64,000 bases of DNA, from the NCBI GenBank assembly GCA_965224495.1, contig CBDCZI010000029.1, positions 62,001 to 126,000 on the forward strand, given 5' to 3'. The position numbers and the translations under genes were made by a program. Of this stretch, positions 36,973 through 45,195 are shown one piece after another; position 1 is the first letter of the stretch; each line of letters starts with the position of its first letter. Source of the stretch: CBDCZI01 sp965224495 (GTDB lineage: Bacteria; Bacteroidota; Bacteroidia; Cytophagales; JAAEPT01). A model generated the notes under the pieces. The model was not told where the DNA came from and searched no databases. It saw only the letters and a program-made list of their open reading frames with translations.

Positions 36973-37209
36973 ATGGAAATCTTAAAAACTTATACCCGAG
37001 GACAATTGGCTTTGCGAAATGGGCAAGACCGAGAGGAGATTTGGGTAGCGTATTTGGGTGATATATACGACGTAACGGAGTCTCGTATGTGGAAAAACGG
37101 GAAACATTACGAACATTGGGCAGGACAAGACTTGACTGAAGAGATGGCTGATGCGAAGCATACGGCTCAAGTGTTTGATAAATTTACGAAAATTGGTAAA
37201 CTTCAATAG
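36973..37209 (+). CDS. Small cytochrome b5-like heme/steroid-binding domain protein
   Basis: This 78-residue protein fits the cytochrome b5-like fold: YTRGQLALRNGQDREEIWVAYLGDIYDVTESRMWKNGKHYEHWAGQDLTEEM (seen in parts YTRGQLALRNG, YDVTESRMWKNGKHYEHWAG), then ADAKHTAQVFDKFTKIGKL. Candidate heme ligands are the histidines in GKHYEHWAG and AKHTAQVF. It starts one base after the arginase-fold gene stop, so the two are translationally coupled. Confidence 0.82.
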   Translation: MEILKTYTRGQLALRNGQDREEIWVAYLGDIYDVTESRMWKNGKHYEHWAGQDLTEEMADAKHTAQVFDKFTKIGKLQ

Positions 37210-37258
37210 TGCGGATACAGTATAGAGTAACTATATTAGAGTATCAAAACAACAACTT

Positions 37259-38119
37259 ATGATATTAGTAGCAGATAGTGGTTCAACAAAAACAGATTGG
37301 AGAACGGTTGCCTCTGACGGAACGGAACGAAAGTTTTCTACCGTAGGAATTAACCCTTTTCATCAGAGAGGAGACGATATCGAAAGTATTATTCGTAATA
37401 GCGAATTGCCCGATTTGGCAGACCAAGTCACCAAAGTGTTTTTTTATGGTGCTGGTTGTAACTACGACGATAAAATTAGAATTGTTCACGACAGTATCGC
37501 AAAGATATTTGATAAGGCATATATAGAGGTTCATCACGATTTGATTGCGGCAGCGAGAGCTTTGTGTGGTCGTTCGGAAGGTATCACTTGTATTTTAGGA
37601 ACGGGGTCTAACTCTTGTTATTATGATGGGGTAAATATTGTTAGAAACCGTCCATCATTAGGTTATGTATTAGGAGATGAAGGTAGTGGTGCTTTTATTG
37701 GTAAAAAATTCATTCAAGATTTCTTGTACGAAAAGACTCCCGAAAGTGTACGTGTAAGATTCGTTAAAGAATTTCCTGATTTGACTATCGATAAGATATT
37801 AGATAAGGTGTATAGTGGTTACTTGCCTAACCGATTTTTAGCAACGTTTACACAGTTTATCCATAACAATATTTCAAATCCGTATTTACATGGTTTGGTT
37901 TACGAATGTTTTTATGCCTTTTTGGATAATCACGTGTGTAAATATGATAACTACAAACAATTATCGACGCACTTTGTGGGCTCGGTGTCTTATCATTTCC
38001 AAGATATATTGAAGCGAGTAGCGAGAGATACAGGAGTGAAAGTAGGGAAAGTCATTAAAAGTCCGATTGACGGATTGACACATTACCACGTGCAACAATT
38101 GATTGGAGAAGATGAGTAA
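37259..38119 (+). CDS. BadF/BadG-type ATPase, probable N-acetylglucosamine kinase
   Basis: This 286-residue ASKHA-fold kinase starts with MILVADSGSTKTDWRTV (phosphate 1 motif), and has GAGCNYDDKIRIV, HHDLIAAARALCGRSEGITCILGTGSNSCYYDG (parts; the phosphate 2 region ILGTGSNSC), GYVLGDEGSGAFIGKKF and a final IKSPIDGLTHYH. Relatives phosphorylate GlcNAc or related amino sugars. It overlaps murQ by 8 bases, which supports a role in recycling cell-wall amino sugars. Confidence 0.88.
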   Translation: MILVADSGSTKTDWRTVASDGTERKFSTVGINPFHQRGDDIESIIRNSELPDLADQVTKVFFYGAGCNYDDKIRIVHDSIAKIFDKAYIEVHHDLIAAARALCGRSEGITCILGTGSNSCYYDGVNIVRNRPSLGYVLGDEGSGAFIGKKFIQDFLYEKTPESVRVRFVKEFPDLTIDKILDKVYSGYLPNRFLATFTQFIHNNISNPYLHGLVYECFYAFLDNHVCKYDNYKQLSTHFVGSVSYHFQDILKRVARDTGVKVGKVIKSPIDGLTHYHVQQLIGEDE

Positions 38120-38924
38120 ATTAACAACCGAAAGCACGTCAAATTACAATGACCTCGACAAAATGTCGGTCAAAGAAATATTGACAAGTATCAATAAAGA
38201 AGACAAGACGGTTCCTTTAGCAATAGAAAAAGCGATTCCTCAGATAGAAAAAGCTACGGAGGTGATTGCTGAAAAATTAAAAAATGGAGGTCGTTTATTT
38301 TATATCGGAGCAGGTACAAGTGGACGTTTAGGCGTCATTGATGCTTCCGAATGTCCGCCAACCTTTGGGGTGCCTCACGGTTTAATCGTTGGTATTATTG
38401 CCGGTGGTGATAAAGCAATTCGCAAAGCGGTGGAAAATGCCGAAGATAACGAAAACCAAGCGTGGTTGGATTTGTCAGCTTATAAAATTACTTCTAAAGA
38501 TGTTGTTTTAGGTATCGCTGCATCGGGCGGAACGCCTTATGTGGTCAAAGGGTTAGAGAAATGCCAACAAGAAAACATTACGACTGCCTGTATTACTAAC
38601 AATGCAAAAACGCCGATAACTTTTGTTTCTGATTATCCTGTAGAAGTGGTGGTTGGATCTGAGTTTTTGACAGGAAGTACTCGTATGAAAGCAGGTACGG
38701 CACAAAAATTAGTCTTGAATATGATTTCTACTGCCGTAATGATAAAGTACGGAAGAGTGAAAGGGAACAAGATGGTAGATATGGCGTTAAGCAATAATAA
38801 ACTGATTGATAGAGGAGCAAAAATGGTCGCTGAAGAGTTGACTATTCCTTATGATGATGCGTTGCATTTATTAGGCACACACGGAAGTGTTCGTAAGGCA
38901 GTAGATGCTTTTAGAGCGAAATAA
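38112..38924 (+). CDS. murQ: N-acetylmuramic acid 6-phosphate etherase
   Basis: This 270-residue SIS-fold enzyme removes lactate from MurNAc-6-P to give GlcNAc-6-P. It has TTESTSNYNDLDKMSVKEIL, GGRLFYIGAGTSGRLGVIDASECPPTFG, VLGIAASGGTPYVVKGLE and GSEFLTGSTRMKAGTAQKLVLNMISTAVMIKYGRVKGNKMVD (in parts). I start at ATG 38112; a longer TTG start is unlikely. It follows the GlcNAc kinase with overlap and precedes an uncharacterised gene by 2 bases. Confidence 0.95.
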   Translation: MSKLTTESTSNYNDLDKMSVKEILTSINKEDKTVPLAIEKAIPQIEKATEVIAEKLKNGGRLFYIGAGTSGRLGVIDASECPPTFGVPHGLIVGIIAGGDKAIRKAVENAEDNENQAWLDLSAYKITSKDVVLGIAASGGTPYVVKGLEKCQQENITTACITNNAKTPITFVSDYPVEVVVGSEFLTGSTRMKAGTAQKLVLNMISTAVMIKYGRVKGNKMVDMALSNNKLIDRGAKMVAEELTIPYDDALHLLGTHGSVRKAVDAFRAK

Positions 38925-38926
38925 CA

Positions 38927-39499
38927 ATGCATTTAGTTGAGCCATATTACCGTTGGCAAGAGGTTTATAGCTCTGAGGTTGATGAACATTCTCCTTATTT
39001 TGAAGTCGAACATTCGGAGTTTGAATTTACAGATACTATTTATGGTTATTGTATTCATCCGCAATGGGATAGTGTAGATTCGGAAACCTTGTACTTAAAG
39101 GTTTTGTATGCCAACTATACCACAGGAAGTCTTATTATCGAGTTTATTGGCGAATGGAATGATACGTTACATAATGACGTGATGCTTCTCAAACGTAATT
39201 TATTGGATTATTACCTTTTGCAAGGGTTTCAAAAATTTGTGCTTATTGGTGAAAATATTTTTAATTTTCACGGTTCGGAAGACGATTATTACGAAGAGTG
39301 GTTTGACGAATGCGAAGAGGGATGGCTTGTAGCTATCGGTTTTCAAGACCACGTATTACAAGAAATGGCTGATTTTGGTATTGATTATTATTTCAACTAC
39401 GGAGGAGAGTTGGAATTAGATAATTGGCGTTCGTTTCACCCAACCAAACTCATACTTAAAATAGATGAAATCATGAGTCGAAGAATAGAGGGGTTGTAA
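38927..39499 (+). CDS. Uncharacterised acidic protein in the murQ operon
   Basis: This 190-residue soluble protein is rich in acidic and aromatic residues (FEVEHSEFEFTDTIYGY, HGSEDDYYEEWFDECEEGW, YFNYGGELELDNWRSFHPTK). No signal peptide or membrane helix is visible. I do not recognise a named family. It begins 2 bases after murQ, so it is probably co-transcribed with the amino-sugar genes; whether it acts with them is unknown. Confidence 0.8.
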   Translation: MHLVEPYYRWQEVYSSEVDEHSPYFEVEHSEFEFTDTIYGYCIHPQWDSVDSETLYLKVLYANYTTGSLIIEFIGEWNDTLHNDVMLLKRNLLDYYLLQGFQKFVLIGENIFNFHGSEDDYYEEWFDECEEGWLVAIGFQDHVLQEMADFGIDYYFNYGGELELDNWRSFHPTKLILKIDEIMSRRIEGL

Positions 39500-39582
39500 G
39501 AATAAGATAGGTTTATTAAAAGCCTCACACAATACATTGTACGAAAAAAGGCAAATAGAGCCAAACTCCAAATAAATGTTTA

Positions 39583-40986
39583 TCACTTGCTTTTAATACG
39601 GTAATAAATACCTTCGCTTTCCAATAGATACATTGCTTTTAAGTCGGGTAAACGCTCAAAAACTGCAGGCATTACGTTTTCTTTGTCGATGATAGCATCG
39701 GGTAATTGCTTTAGGAAATTGGTATGAATACTTGTCAGTTGAGGCAAATACGAAAGGTTATCAAAGTGTTGTTTGGCTACTTGCCAATTGAGGTAACCTG
39801 TAGCTACGGTATTATTCATATAATAATCAACGTCGTCGCCCAAAACGAGAACTTTACCGATGTGCTTGTTTTTGTGCGCGTCAACAACAATGTTGTCTGA
39901 TTTGATGAAAGGGTTTTTGTAAAAAGGAGAATTGTCATACATAAAACCGACCGACCAAATGAAAAGAAAGAAACTATAAAATTGCAAGTTTCGCATCCAA
40001 TGTCTTTTGATGTTAAGAAAATAATCTCCCAAAATATAACTCATTGCAGGAACGAACAAGAAAAGGTGGTATGCCGATTTTTTTGGTGATATAAAAAAAG
40101 TAAGTATAGCGATAATGATATAAAAAATCATTACGACTCGGGTGTTGATCTGGTAGTTGATATATCCTGAATTTGCAGAGAGTCGCAAGATAGCCCAAAC
40201 CATGAGTAAAGTAGTAGGTAGTGCCAAAAATAGAATAGATTTGGCTGGTAAATACCAATAATTGAGTTGGGTAAAGGAGTGAAAAAGAATGTCTTTGAGG
40301 TAAATCCCTAAAGCGTCGTTCCAATAATAAAAGAGACCGACGGTGATGAGAGGGAATAAAAAACCAACAAAAACTAAGAGTAACGAACGCAACGAAGACG
40401 ACGAATAGACCAAAATACTGAATAATAGTAAGAAAATAAATAAAGTTGCTGGTGTGTAAAACAATCCTGCGAGACCGATATAAAGTCCCATTTTATAGAT
40501 TGCAGGGTCTTTGTCTTGTTGTTTCATTTGTTGAAAAAGATGCCCTAAAGCAAGTATCAAAAAGGTAGTTGCCATCATCGGTGGTGAGAGTGTGTAAAAA
40601 TCGAAAAAGACAGATGAAGTAACTACATAGAGTAATGCAGGAACGTAAGTTTTACTGTTTAATAGGCTGTTTTTATTGATGATAGAATTCAATAATATAG
40701 CCTGAATGAACACGATAACAATATTTAGCGTATGATAGAGCGTTGTTGAGCGTCCTGCTAACCAATCTACAAAGGCGTAAACAAAAGCCGAAAGCACACC
40801 TGTATTATCATCTAATTCTTTGTACAGCATCCATCCATCATTGATTTTTTCACCGATAAGAAACCACGAAAGTTCGGGGCGTAGCAAGGGGAAATCTAAA
40901 AAGAACAGAGGGATTCGGATAATTACCAAAAGGATAAAAATCATCGCTAAGCGAATGGGGTCGTTTATTTTAAAAAAGCCAATCAA
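39583..40986 (-). CDS. Polytopic membrane protein, possible GT-C-like fold
   Basis: This 467-residue protein has about 11-13 hydrophobic segments through residue 360 (for example IRLAMIFILLVIIRIPLFFL, YVPALLYVVTSSVFFDFYTL, MVWAILRLSANSG) and a soluble C-terminal part (GKVLVLGDDVDYYMNNTV ... LESEGIYYRIKSK). The early loop FPLLRPELSWFLIGEKINDGWMLYKELDDNTG resembles the first loop of GT-C glycosyltransferases with acidic residues, and PPMMAT. This is similar to flavobacterial DUF6427-like proteins. Substrate is unknown. Transcription is divergent from rbfA. Confidence 0.78.
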   Translation of the reverse strand: MIGFFKINDPIRLAMIFILLVIIRIPLFFLDFPLLRPELSWFLIGEKINDGWMLYKELDDNTGVLSAFVYAFVDWLAGRSTTLYHTLNIVIVFIQAILLNSIINKNSLLNSKTYVPALLYVVTSSVFFDFYTLSPPMMATTFLILALGHLFQQMKQQDKDPAIYKMGLYIGLAGLFYTPATLFIFLLLFSILVYSSSSLRSLLLVFVGFLFPLITVGLFYYWNDALGIYLKDILFHSFTQLNYWYLPAKSILFLALPTTLLMVWAILRLSANSGYINYQINTRVVMIFYIIIAILTFFISPKKSAYHLFLFVPAMSYILGDYFLNIKRHWMRNLQFYSFFLFIWSVGFMYDNSPFYKNPFIKSDNIVVDAHKNKHIGKVLVLGDDVDYYMNNTVATGYLNWQVAKQHFDNLSYLPQLTSIHTNFLKQLPDAIIDKENVMPAVFERLPDLKAMYLLESEGIYYRIKSK

Positions 40987-41062
40987 GGGTGTTACGTATT
41001 TTTTGTCTAACTTTGTGTTTCAAAGCCCTAAGATAAAATTAAAGTTTACATATAACAATGTT

Positions 41063-41431
41063 ATGGATAGCAAACGACAATTAAAAGTTGCCCGATTAAT
41101 ACAAAAAGAAATGAGCCAACTCTTTATCACGAACCTTCGTGAACTGGTAAGTGGTGAAATGGTGACGGTGTCGTATGTGAAAGTCACTCCTGATTTGCGT
41201 GAGGCAAGGATTTACTTGAGCTTTATGCTTAAAAAAGATTACAAACCCTTGATGGATAATCTTAATAAAAACATTTCGAAGGTACGTGGTGCATTGGGAA
41301 GGAATTTAGGTAAATCGATGCGTGTAATTCCTTCGTTGGAGTTTTACTATGACGATACTTTTGATTATACAGATGAAATGAATGCCTTGTTAGAAAAGTT
41401 AGATATTCCAAAAAAAGACGACGACAAGTAG
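41063..41431 (+). CDS. rbfA: Ribosome-binding factor A
   Basis: This 122-residue KH-like protein helps mature the 30S subunit. It has MDSKRQLKVARLIQKEMSQLF, VTVSYVKVTPDLREARIYLSF and SKVRGALGRNLGKSMRVIPSLEFYYDDTFDYTDEMNALL (in parts). I use the ATG at 41063; upstream in-frame starts overlap the divergent membrane protein gene and encode unrelated sequence. Confidence 0.94.
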   Translation: MDSKRQLKVARLIQKEMSQLFITNLRELVSGEMVTVSYVKVTPDLREARIYLSFMLKKDYKPLMDNLNKNISKVRGALGRNLGKSMRVIPSLEFYYDDTFDYTDEMNALLEKLDIPKKDDDK

Positions 41432-41432
41432 T

Positions 41433-42650
41433 TTGAATTTCTCGTCATTCATAGCGAAAAAATATTTTCACAAATCAAAAAACACTTTTTTTGTCAATTT
41501 AATCTCTCGGTTTGCGATGATTATGTTGGCATTTGGTGCGTGTTTTCAGCTGATTGTTTTTGCAGGATACAATGGACTTTCGGATTCACTCAAAGGTGCA
41601 TTAAGTTTATTTGACCCCGAACTACAGGTGGTACGTGCTGATCATAAGTTTTTTGCTTCGGACAGTGTGTTTGTCTCTAAAATAAAAAACATAGATGGTG
41701 TAGAGGTGGTTACTCGTGTTATCGAGGGCGATGCGGGTATCAACTATAAAGATGTGCAAATGGTGGCTCGTTTCAAGGGCGTTGACTCCACTTACCTCTA
41801 CCAAAACAGTATTGACACCACAATTATTCAAGGCGAATACAAATTAGTGAGCCCTTCGCAAGATTTGGCTGTGCTAGGTATTGGTCTAAAAAGTCGTTTA
41901 CACGTACAACTGAACAGCTCAAACCCTTACAAAGCCATTTCTCTTTTTTATCCGAATAGAACAAAAAAAATAGGTTCGTCAACAAAGAGTTTTAATCGAA
42001 TGACCTTATATCCGTCAGGCGTGTTTGCTGTTGAACCTCGGTTTGATAATTCATTGTTGGTTTCCTACGATTTCGCACAAGCCCTTACCAATCACCAGGG
42101 CGACTGTTCGAGTTTAGAAATAAAACTTTCCAAAGAAGTCGAAGATATAGAAGGTACACAAGAGGAGATTAAAAGAATACTCGGTGCCGAATTTCGTGTT
42201 TTGACAAGAGAACAGCAACGTGTTTCGTTGTTTAAGGCATTAAAAACAGAAGAATTTGTAGTCGCTCTTATCTTGGTTTTTTTATTGGCATTATGCTCAC
42301 TATCTGTTTATTTAACCGTTTTGATGATAGTAATAGCAAAACAAAAAGATTTGGCAGTATTAAGATCATTAGGGGCAAAGAAAACACAAGTGCGAAATAT
42401 TATCTTAAAAGAAGCTGTTTATTTGAGCGTACGAGGCATTGTAATAGGTACAGCTATTGGGCTTTTATTGATCCAACTACAAACCCATTTTGGATTAATG
42501 ACCGTAGATAGTTACGGCACACCATTCCCTGTAAAGTTTTTATGGAGCGATTTGATTTTTGCTATATGTAGCACAGGTTTTATCGCTTTAGCAATGGCTA
42601 TTCCGCCGTCTATCCGTGCTTCTAAAATAAAAATACAGGAGTTACTTTAA
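41433..42650 (+). CDS. ABC transporter permease, LolE/FtsX-like
   Basis: This 405-residue protein has one N-terminal membrane helix (FVNLISRFAMIMLAFGACFQLIVFAGYNGL), a large periplasmic domain (residues about 50-260), and three C-terminal helices (VVALILVFLLALCSLSVYLTVLMIVIAKQKDLAVLRSLGAKKTQVRNIILKEA and beyond), the MacB/LolE fold. The start appears to be TTG at 41433, two bases after the rbfA stop, consistent with translational coupling. The ATPase partner is not adjacent. A role in lipoprotein transport is plausible. Confidence 0.88.
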   Translation: MNFSSFIAKKYFHKSKNTFFVNLISRFAMIMLAFGACFQLIVFAGYNGLSDSLKGALSLFDPELQVVRADHKFFASDSVFVSKIKNIDGVEVVTRVIEGDAGINYKDVQMVARFKGVDSTYLYQNSIDTTIIQGEYKLVSPSQDLAVLGIGLKSRLHVQLNSSNPYKAISLFYPNRTKKIGSSTKSFNRMTLYPSGVFAVEPRFDNSLLVSYDFAQALTNHQGDCSSLEIKLSKEVEDIEGTQEEIKRILGAEFRVLTREQQRVSLFKALKTEEFVVALILVFLLALCSLSVYLTVLMIVIAKQKDLAVLRSLGAKKTQVRNIILKEAVYLSVRGIVIGTAIGLLLIQLQTHFGLMTVDSYGTPFPVKFLWSDLIFAICSTGFIALAMAIPPSIRASKIKIQELL

Positions 42651-42708
42651 AAACCCTCGTATTTGGTCCTACTAAGACTTTTAATCATTACCAAACAACA
42701 CCAATAAA

Positions 42709-43236
42709 ATGGCTTTACTATTACCAATAAAAGGAAAATCACCTTCTTTCGGGAAGAATAAATGGTTAGCACCTAACGCCACGATTGTGGGCGATGTTAC
42801 TGCGGGTTCGGATTGTACCATCTGGTTCAATGCAGTCATTCGTGGTGATGTAAATAGCATTACTATGGGGAACAAGGTAAACATTCAAGACAATGCCGTT
42901 ATTCATTGCACCTACCTCAAAGCCAAAACAGTAATCGGTAACAATGTATCGATTGGTCACAATGCCAACGTGCACGGCTGTACGATTAAAGACAATGTAC
43001 TTATCGGTATGGGGTCAATTGTAATGGACGGATGTGTCATTGGAGAAAATTCTGTAATCGGTGCAGGGGCTGTTGTTTTAGAAAACACTATTGTAGAACC
43101 AAATTCTATTTACGCAGGAGTTCCTGCAAAAAAAGTAAAAGAATTAGATGCTGAGAAATCGGCGTTTTTAATCAAGCGAACTGCCGATAATTATGTAAAA
43201 TATGCCTCTTGGTACGAAACAGACGAAGACCAATAA
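42709..43236 (+). CDS. Gamma-carbonic-anhydrase-like hexapeptide-repeat protein
   Basis: This 175-residue left-handed beta-helix protein has LAPNATIVGDVTAGSDCTIWFNAVIRGDVNSITMGNKVNIQDNAVIHCT (in parts), then IGHNANVHGCTIKDNVLIGMGSIVMDG. Candidate zinc histidines are in AVIHCT, SIGHNANVHG. Members bind Zn or Fe and may hydrate CO2 or act as scaffolds; catalytic status is not assured. Confidence 0.9.
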   Translation: MALLLPIKGKSPSFGKNKWLAPNATIVGDVTAGSDCTIWFNAVIRGDVNSITMGNKVNIQDNAVIHCTYLKAKTVIGNNVSIGHNANVHGCTIKDNVLIGMGSIVMDGCVIGENSVIGAGAVVLENTIVEPNSIYAGVPAKKVKELDAEKSAFLIKRTADNYVKYASWYETDEDQ

Positions 43237-43376
43237 ATCGTAAAAAAGCAGAGTTTGTTGTGTTTCGTTTCCAAAAATAAAACACAAACTATTTCGCTGT
43301 GAGGCACTCGAAAAACCCTTGAAATGAAAAAAAATGGTTTATTTTCAAGAAATATTGCAATTCACGTAGGAGTTAC

Positions 43377-43407
43377 TTGCAAATCAAATAAAAAAAACCA
43401 ATCTTTG
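43377..43407 (+). promoter_or_regulatory. Promoter of the L28-L33-bL38 operon
   Basis: TTG at 43377-43379 and AATCTTTG at 43400-43407 with a 20-bp spacer approximate the TTG/TAnnTTTG consensus, 29 bases before the rpmB start. One position of the -7 box deviates. Confidence 0.5.
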
Positions 43408-43435
43408 CGTTCTAAATTTTCAAAAAAGCACTGTC

Positions 43436-43672
43436 ATGTCACGAGTTTGTCAAATAACAGGAAAGCGTCCTCAAGTAGGAAATAACGTATCACACGCAAA
43501 GAATAGAACTAAAAGAAGATTCTTGCCTAATTTACACACAAAACGCTTTTTCATACCAGAAGAGAACAAGTGGATTACTTTAAAAGTATCTACTACAGCA
43601 TTAAGAACAATCAATAAAAACGGAATTACAGCCGTTTTGAAAAAAGCGAAAGCTAACGGAATAATCCTATAA
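43436..43672 (+). CDS. rpmB: Ribosomal protein bL28
   Basis: This 78-residue protein is a standard L28: MSRVCQITGKRPQVGNNVSHAKNRTKRRFLPNLHTKRFFIPEE (in parts), then WITLKVSTTALRTINKNGI. It is the first gene of a cluster with L33 and the DUF4295 protein, 11 bases apart. Confidence 0.97.
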   Translation: MSRVCQITGKRPQVGNNVSHAKNRTKRRFLPNLHTKRFFIPEENKWITLKVSTTALRTINKNGITAVLKKAKANGIIL

Positions 43673-43683
43673 ATCACTGAAAG

Positions 43684-43866
43684 ATGGCTAAGAAAGGAAA
43701 CAGAATCCAGGTAATCTTGGAATGCACTGAGCACAAGAACAGTGGTAAACCAGGAACTTCGAGATACATTACTACAAAAAATAGAAAAAACACTACTGAG
43801 CGTTTAGAGCTTAAGAAGTACAACTCTATTTTAAATAAAATGACACTTCACAAAGAAATTAAGTAA
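43684..43866 (+). CDS. rpmG: Ribosomal protein bL33
   Basis: This 60-residue protein reads MAKKGNRIQVILECTEHKNS and SRYITTKNRKNTTERLELKKYNSILNKMTLHKE, a normal L33. The zinc-binding CxxC pair of some L33 forms is absent, so it is the zinc-independent type. Confidence 0.96.
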   Translation: MAKKGNRIQVILECTEHKNSGKPGTSRYITTKNRKNTTERLELKKYNSILNKMTLHKEIK

Positions 43867-43868
43867 CC

Positions 43869-44018
43869 ATGGCTAAGAAAGCAGTAGCAACCTTACAGAA
43901 GGGTGGTAAAGGTTATGCGAAAATAATTCGCACCTTAGTATCGCCAAAAACAGGAGCATATTCTTTTAAGGAAGAAATGGTACCTGTAGAGAATGTTAAA
44001 GAAGCATTGAAGAAATAA
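43869..44018 (+). CDS. DUF4295 protein (Bacteroidota ribosomal protein bL38)
   Basis: A 49-residue basic protein too short for most gene callers: MAKKAVATLQKGGKGYAKII, then RTLVSPKTGAYSFKEEMVPV and ENVKEALKK. This is the DUF4295 family, described from Bacteroidota ribosome structures as bL38. It begins 2 bases after the L33 stop and is followed by a terminator. Confidence 0.93.
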   Translation: MAKKAVATLQKGGKGYAKIIRTLVSPKTGAYSFKEEMVPVENVKEALKK

Positions 44019-44040
44019 TTCTTTAACACCAAAAAATATT

Positions 44041-44067
44041 GAAAGTCCCTTTTGGGACTTTCTTTGT
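44041..44067 (+). terminator. Terminator of the ribosomal-protein cluster
   Basis: GAAAGTCCC / GGGACTTTC, 9-bp stem (44041-44049, 44054-44062) with a short loop, followed by T-rich DNA. Confidence 0.82.
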
Positions 44068-44127
44068 TTCTACTCATTTGTGTTTGCTATCTGTTGACAC
44101 AAACAAGAACCCTATAAACGTCACACT

Positions 44128-45084
44128 ATGGCACTATTTGGATTATTTTCAAAAGACAAGAAAAAAACATTAGACAAAGGTTTAGAAAAATCAAGTCAAA
44201 GTATTTTTTCGAAACTAAGCAAGGCTTTAGTTGGTAAGTCAAAGGTTGACGACGAGGTTTTAGATGAATTAGAAGAAATTTTAATTACTTCTGATGTTGG
44301 GGTCGATACAACAATCAAGATAATCGAACGAATAGAAAAGCGTGTAGGAAATGATAAGTTTGTCAATACAGCAGAGCTTGACGAAATCCTTCGAGATGAA
44401 ATAACCTTATTATTAGCTGAAAACAACACGGCTGATTTTAATGACTTTAGTTTACCTAAAGACACTAAACCGTACGTAATGATGGTTGTAGGTGTCAATG
44501 GTGTTGGTAAAACAACGACGATTGGTAAATTGGCTAAACAATTCAAAAACCAAGGGCACAAGGTTGTTTTAGGTGCTGCTGATACTTTTAGAGCGGCAGC
44601 GGTAGAGCAATTGAAAATTTGGGGCGAACGAAACGACGTACACGTTGTGGATAGAGGTATGAACACCAATCCCGGAGCTGTTGCTTTTGATGCCGTAAAA
44701 TACGCTAAAGACAACGCTTGTGATATTGTTATTATTGATACCGCTGGACGTCTGCACACCAAGGTTAACTTAATGAACGAGTTGTCTGCTATCAAAAAGG
44801 CAGTAGAAAAAAACATTCCTGATGCTCCACATGAAGTCCTCTTGGTCCTTGATGGTAGTACAGGGCAGAATGCTTTTATTCAAGCAAAAGAATTTACCAA
44901 AGCGACTGATGTTACTTCGTTGGCTATCACTAAACTTGATGGCACAGCCAAAGGCGGTGTGGTTATTGGCATTTCTGACCAATTTAAAATACCTGTTAAA
45001 TACATTGGTGTAGGCGAAGGAATCAATGATTTACAGATTTTCAACAAAAGAGAATTTGTCGATTCGTTGTTTAAAAAAGTCTAA
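44128..45084 (+). CDS. ftsY: Signal recognition particle receptor FtsY
   Basis: This 318-residue SRP GTPase docks ribosome-SRP complexes at the membrane. It has the N domain (to about 105) and G domain with G1 GVNGVGKT (122-129), DTAGR (204-208), TKLD (268-271) and the ADTFRAAAVEQL and DGTAKGG segments. The acidic A domain found in E. coli is absent, as common in Bacteroidota. Confidence 0.97.
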   Translation: MALFGLFSKDKKKTLDKGLEKSSQSIFSKLSKALVGKSKVDDEVLDELEEILITSDVGVDTTIKIIERIEKRVGNDKFVNTAELDEILRDEITLLLAENNTADFNDFSLPKDTKPYVMMVVGVNGVGKTTTIGKLAKQFKNQGHKVVLGAADTFRAAAVEQLKIWGERNDVHVVDRGMNTNPGAVAFDAVKYAKDNACDIVIIDTAGRLHTKVNLMNELSAIKKAVEKNIPDAPHEVLLVLDGSTGQNAFIQAKEFTKATDVTSLAITKLDGTAKGGVVIGISDQFKIPVKYIGVGEGINDLQIFNKREFVDSLFKKV

Positions 45085-45195
45085 GAGCATTCGCTGTTCT
45101 CTAAATTGAACTCTTTTATTTTCTTACTTGTTTTGGTGGGAAATAAATATTTACTGATTGAAAATCACTTTTTTCAATCTTAACCTATTTGCATC

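Noticed and set aside
40820..41062. N-terminal extension of RbfA
   Set aside because: It overlaps the divergent membrane-protein gene and encodes no conserved RbfA sequence; ATG 41063 gives the normal length.
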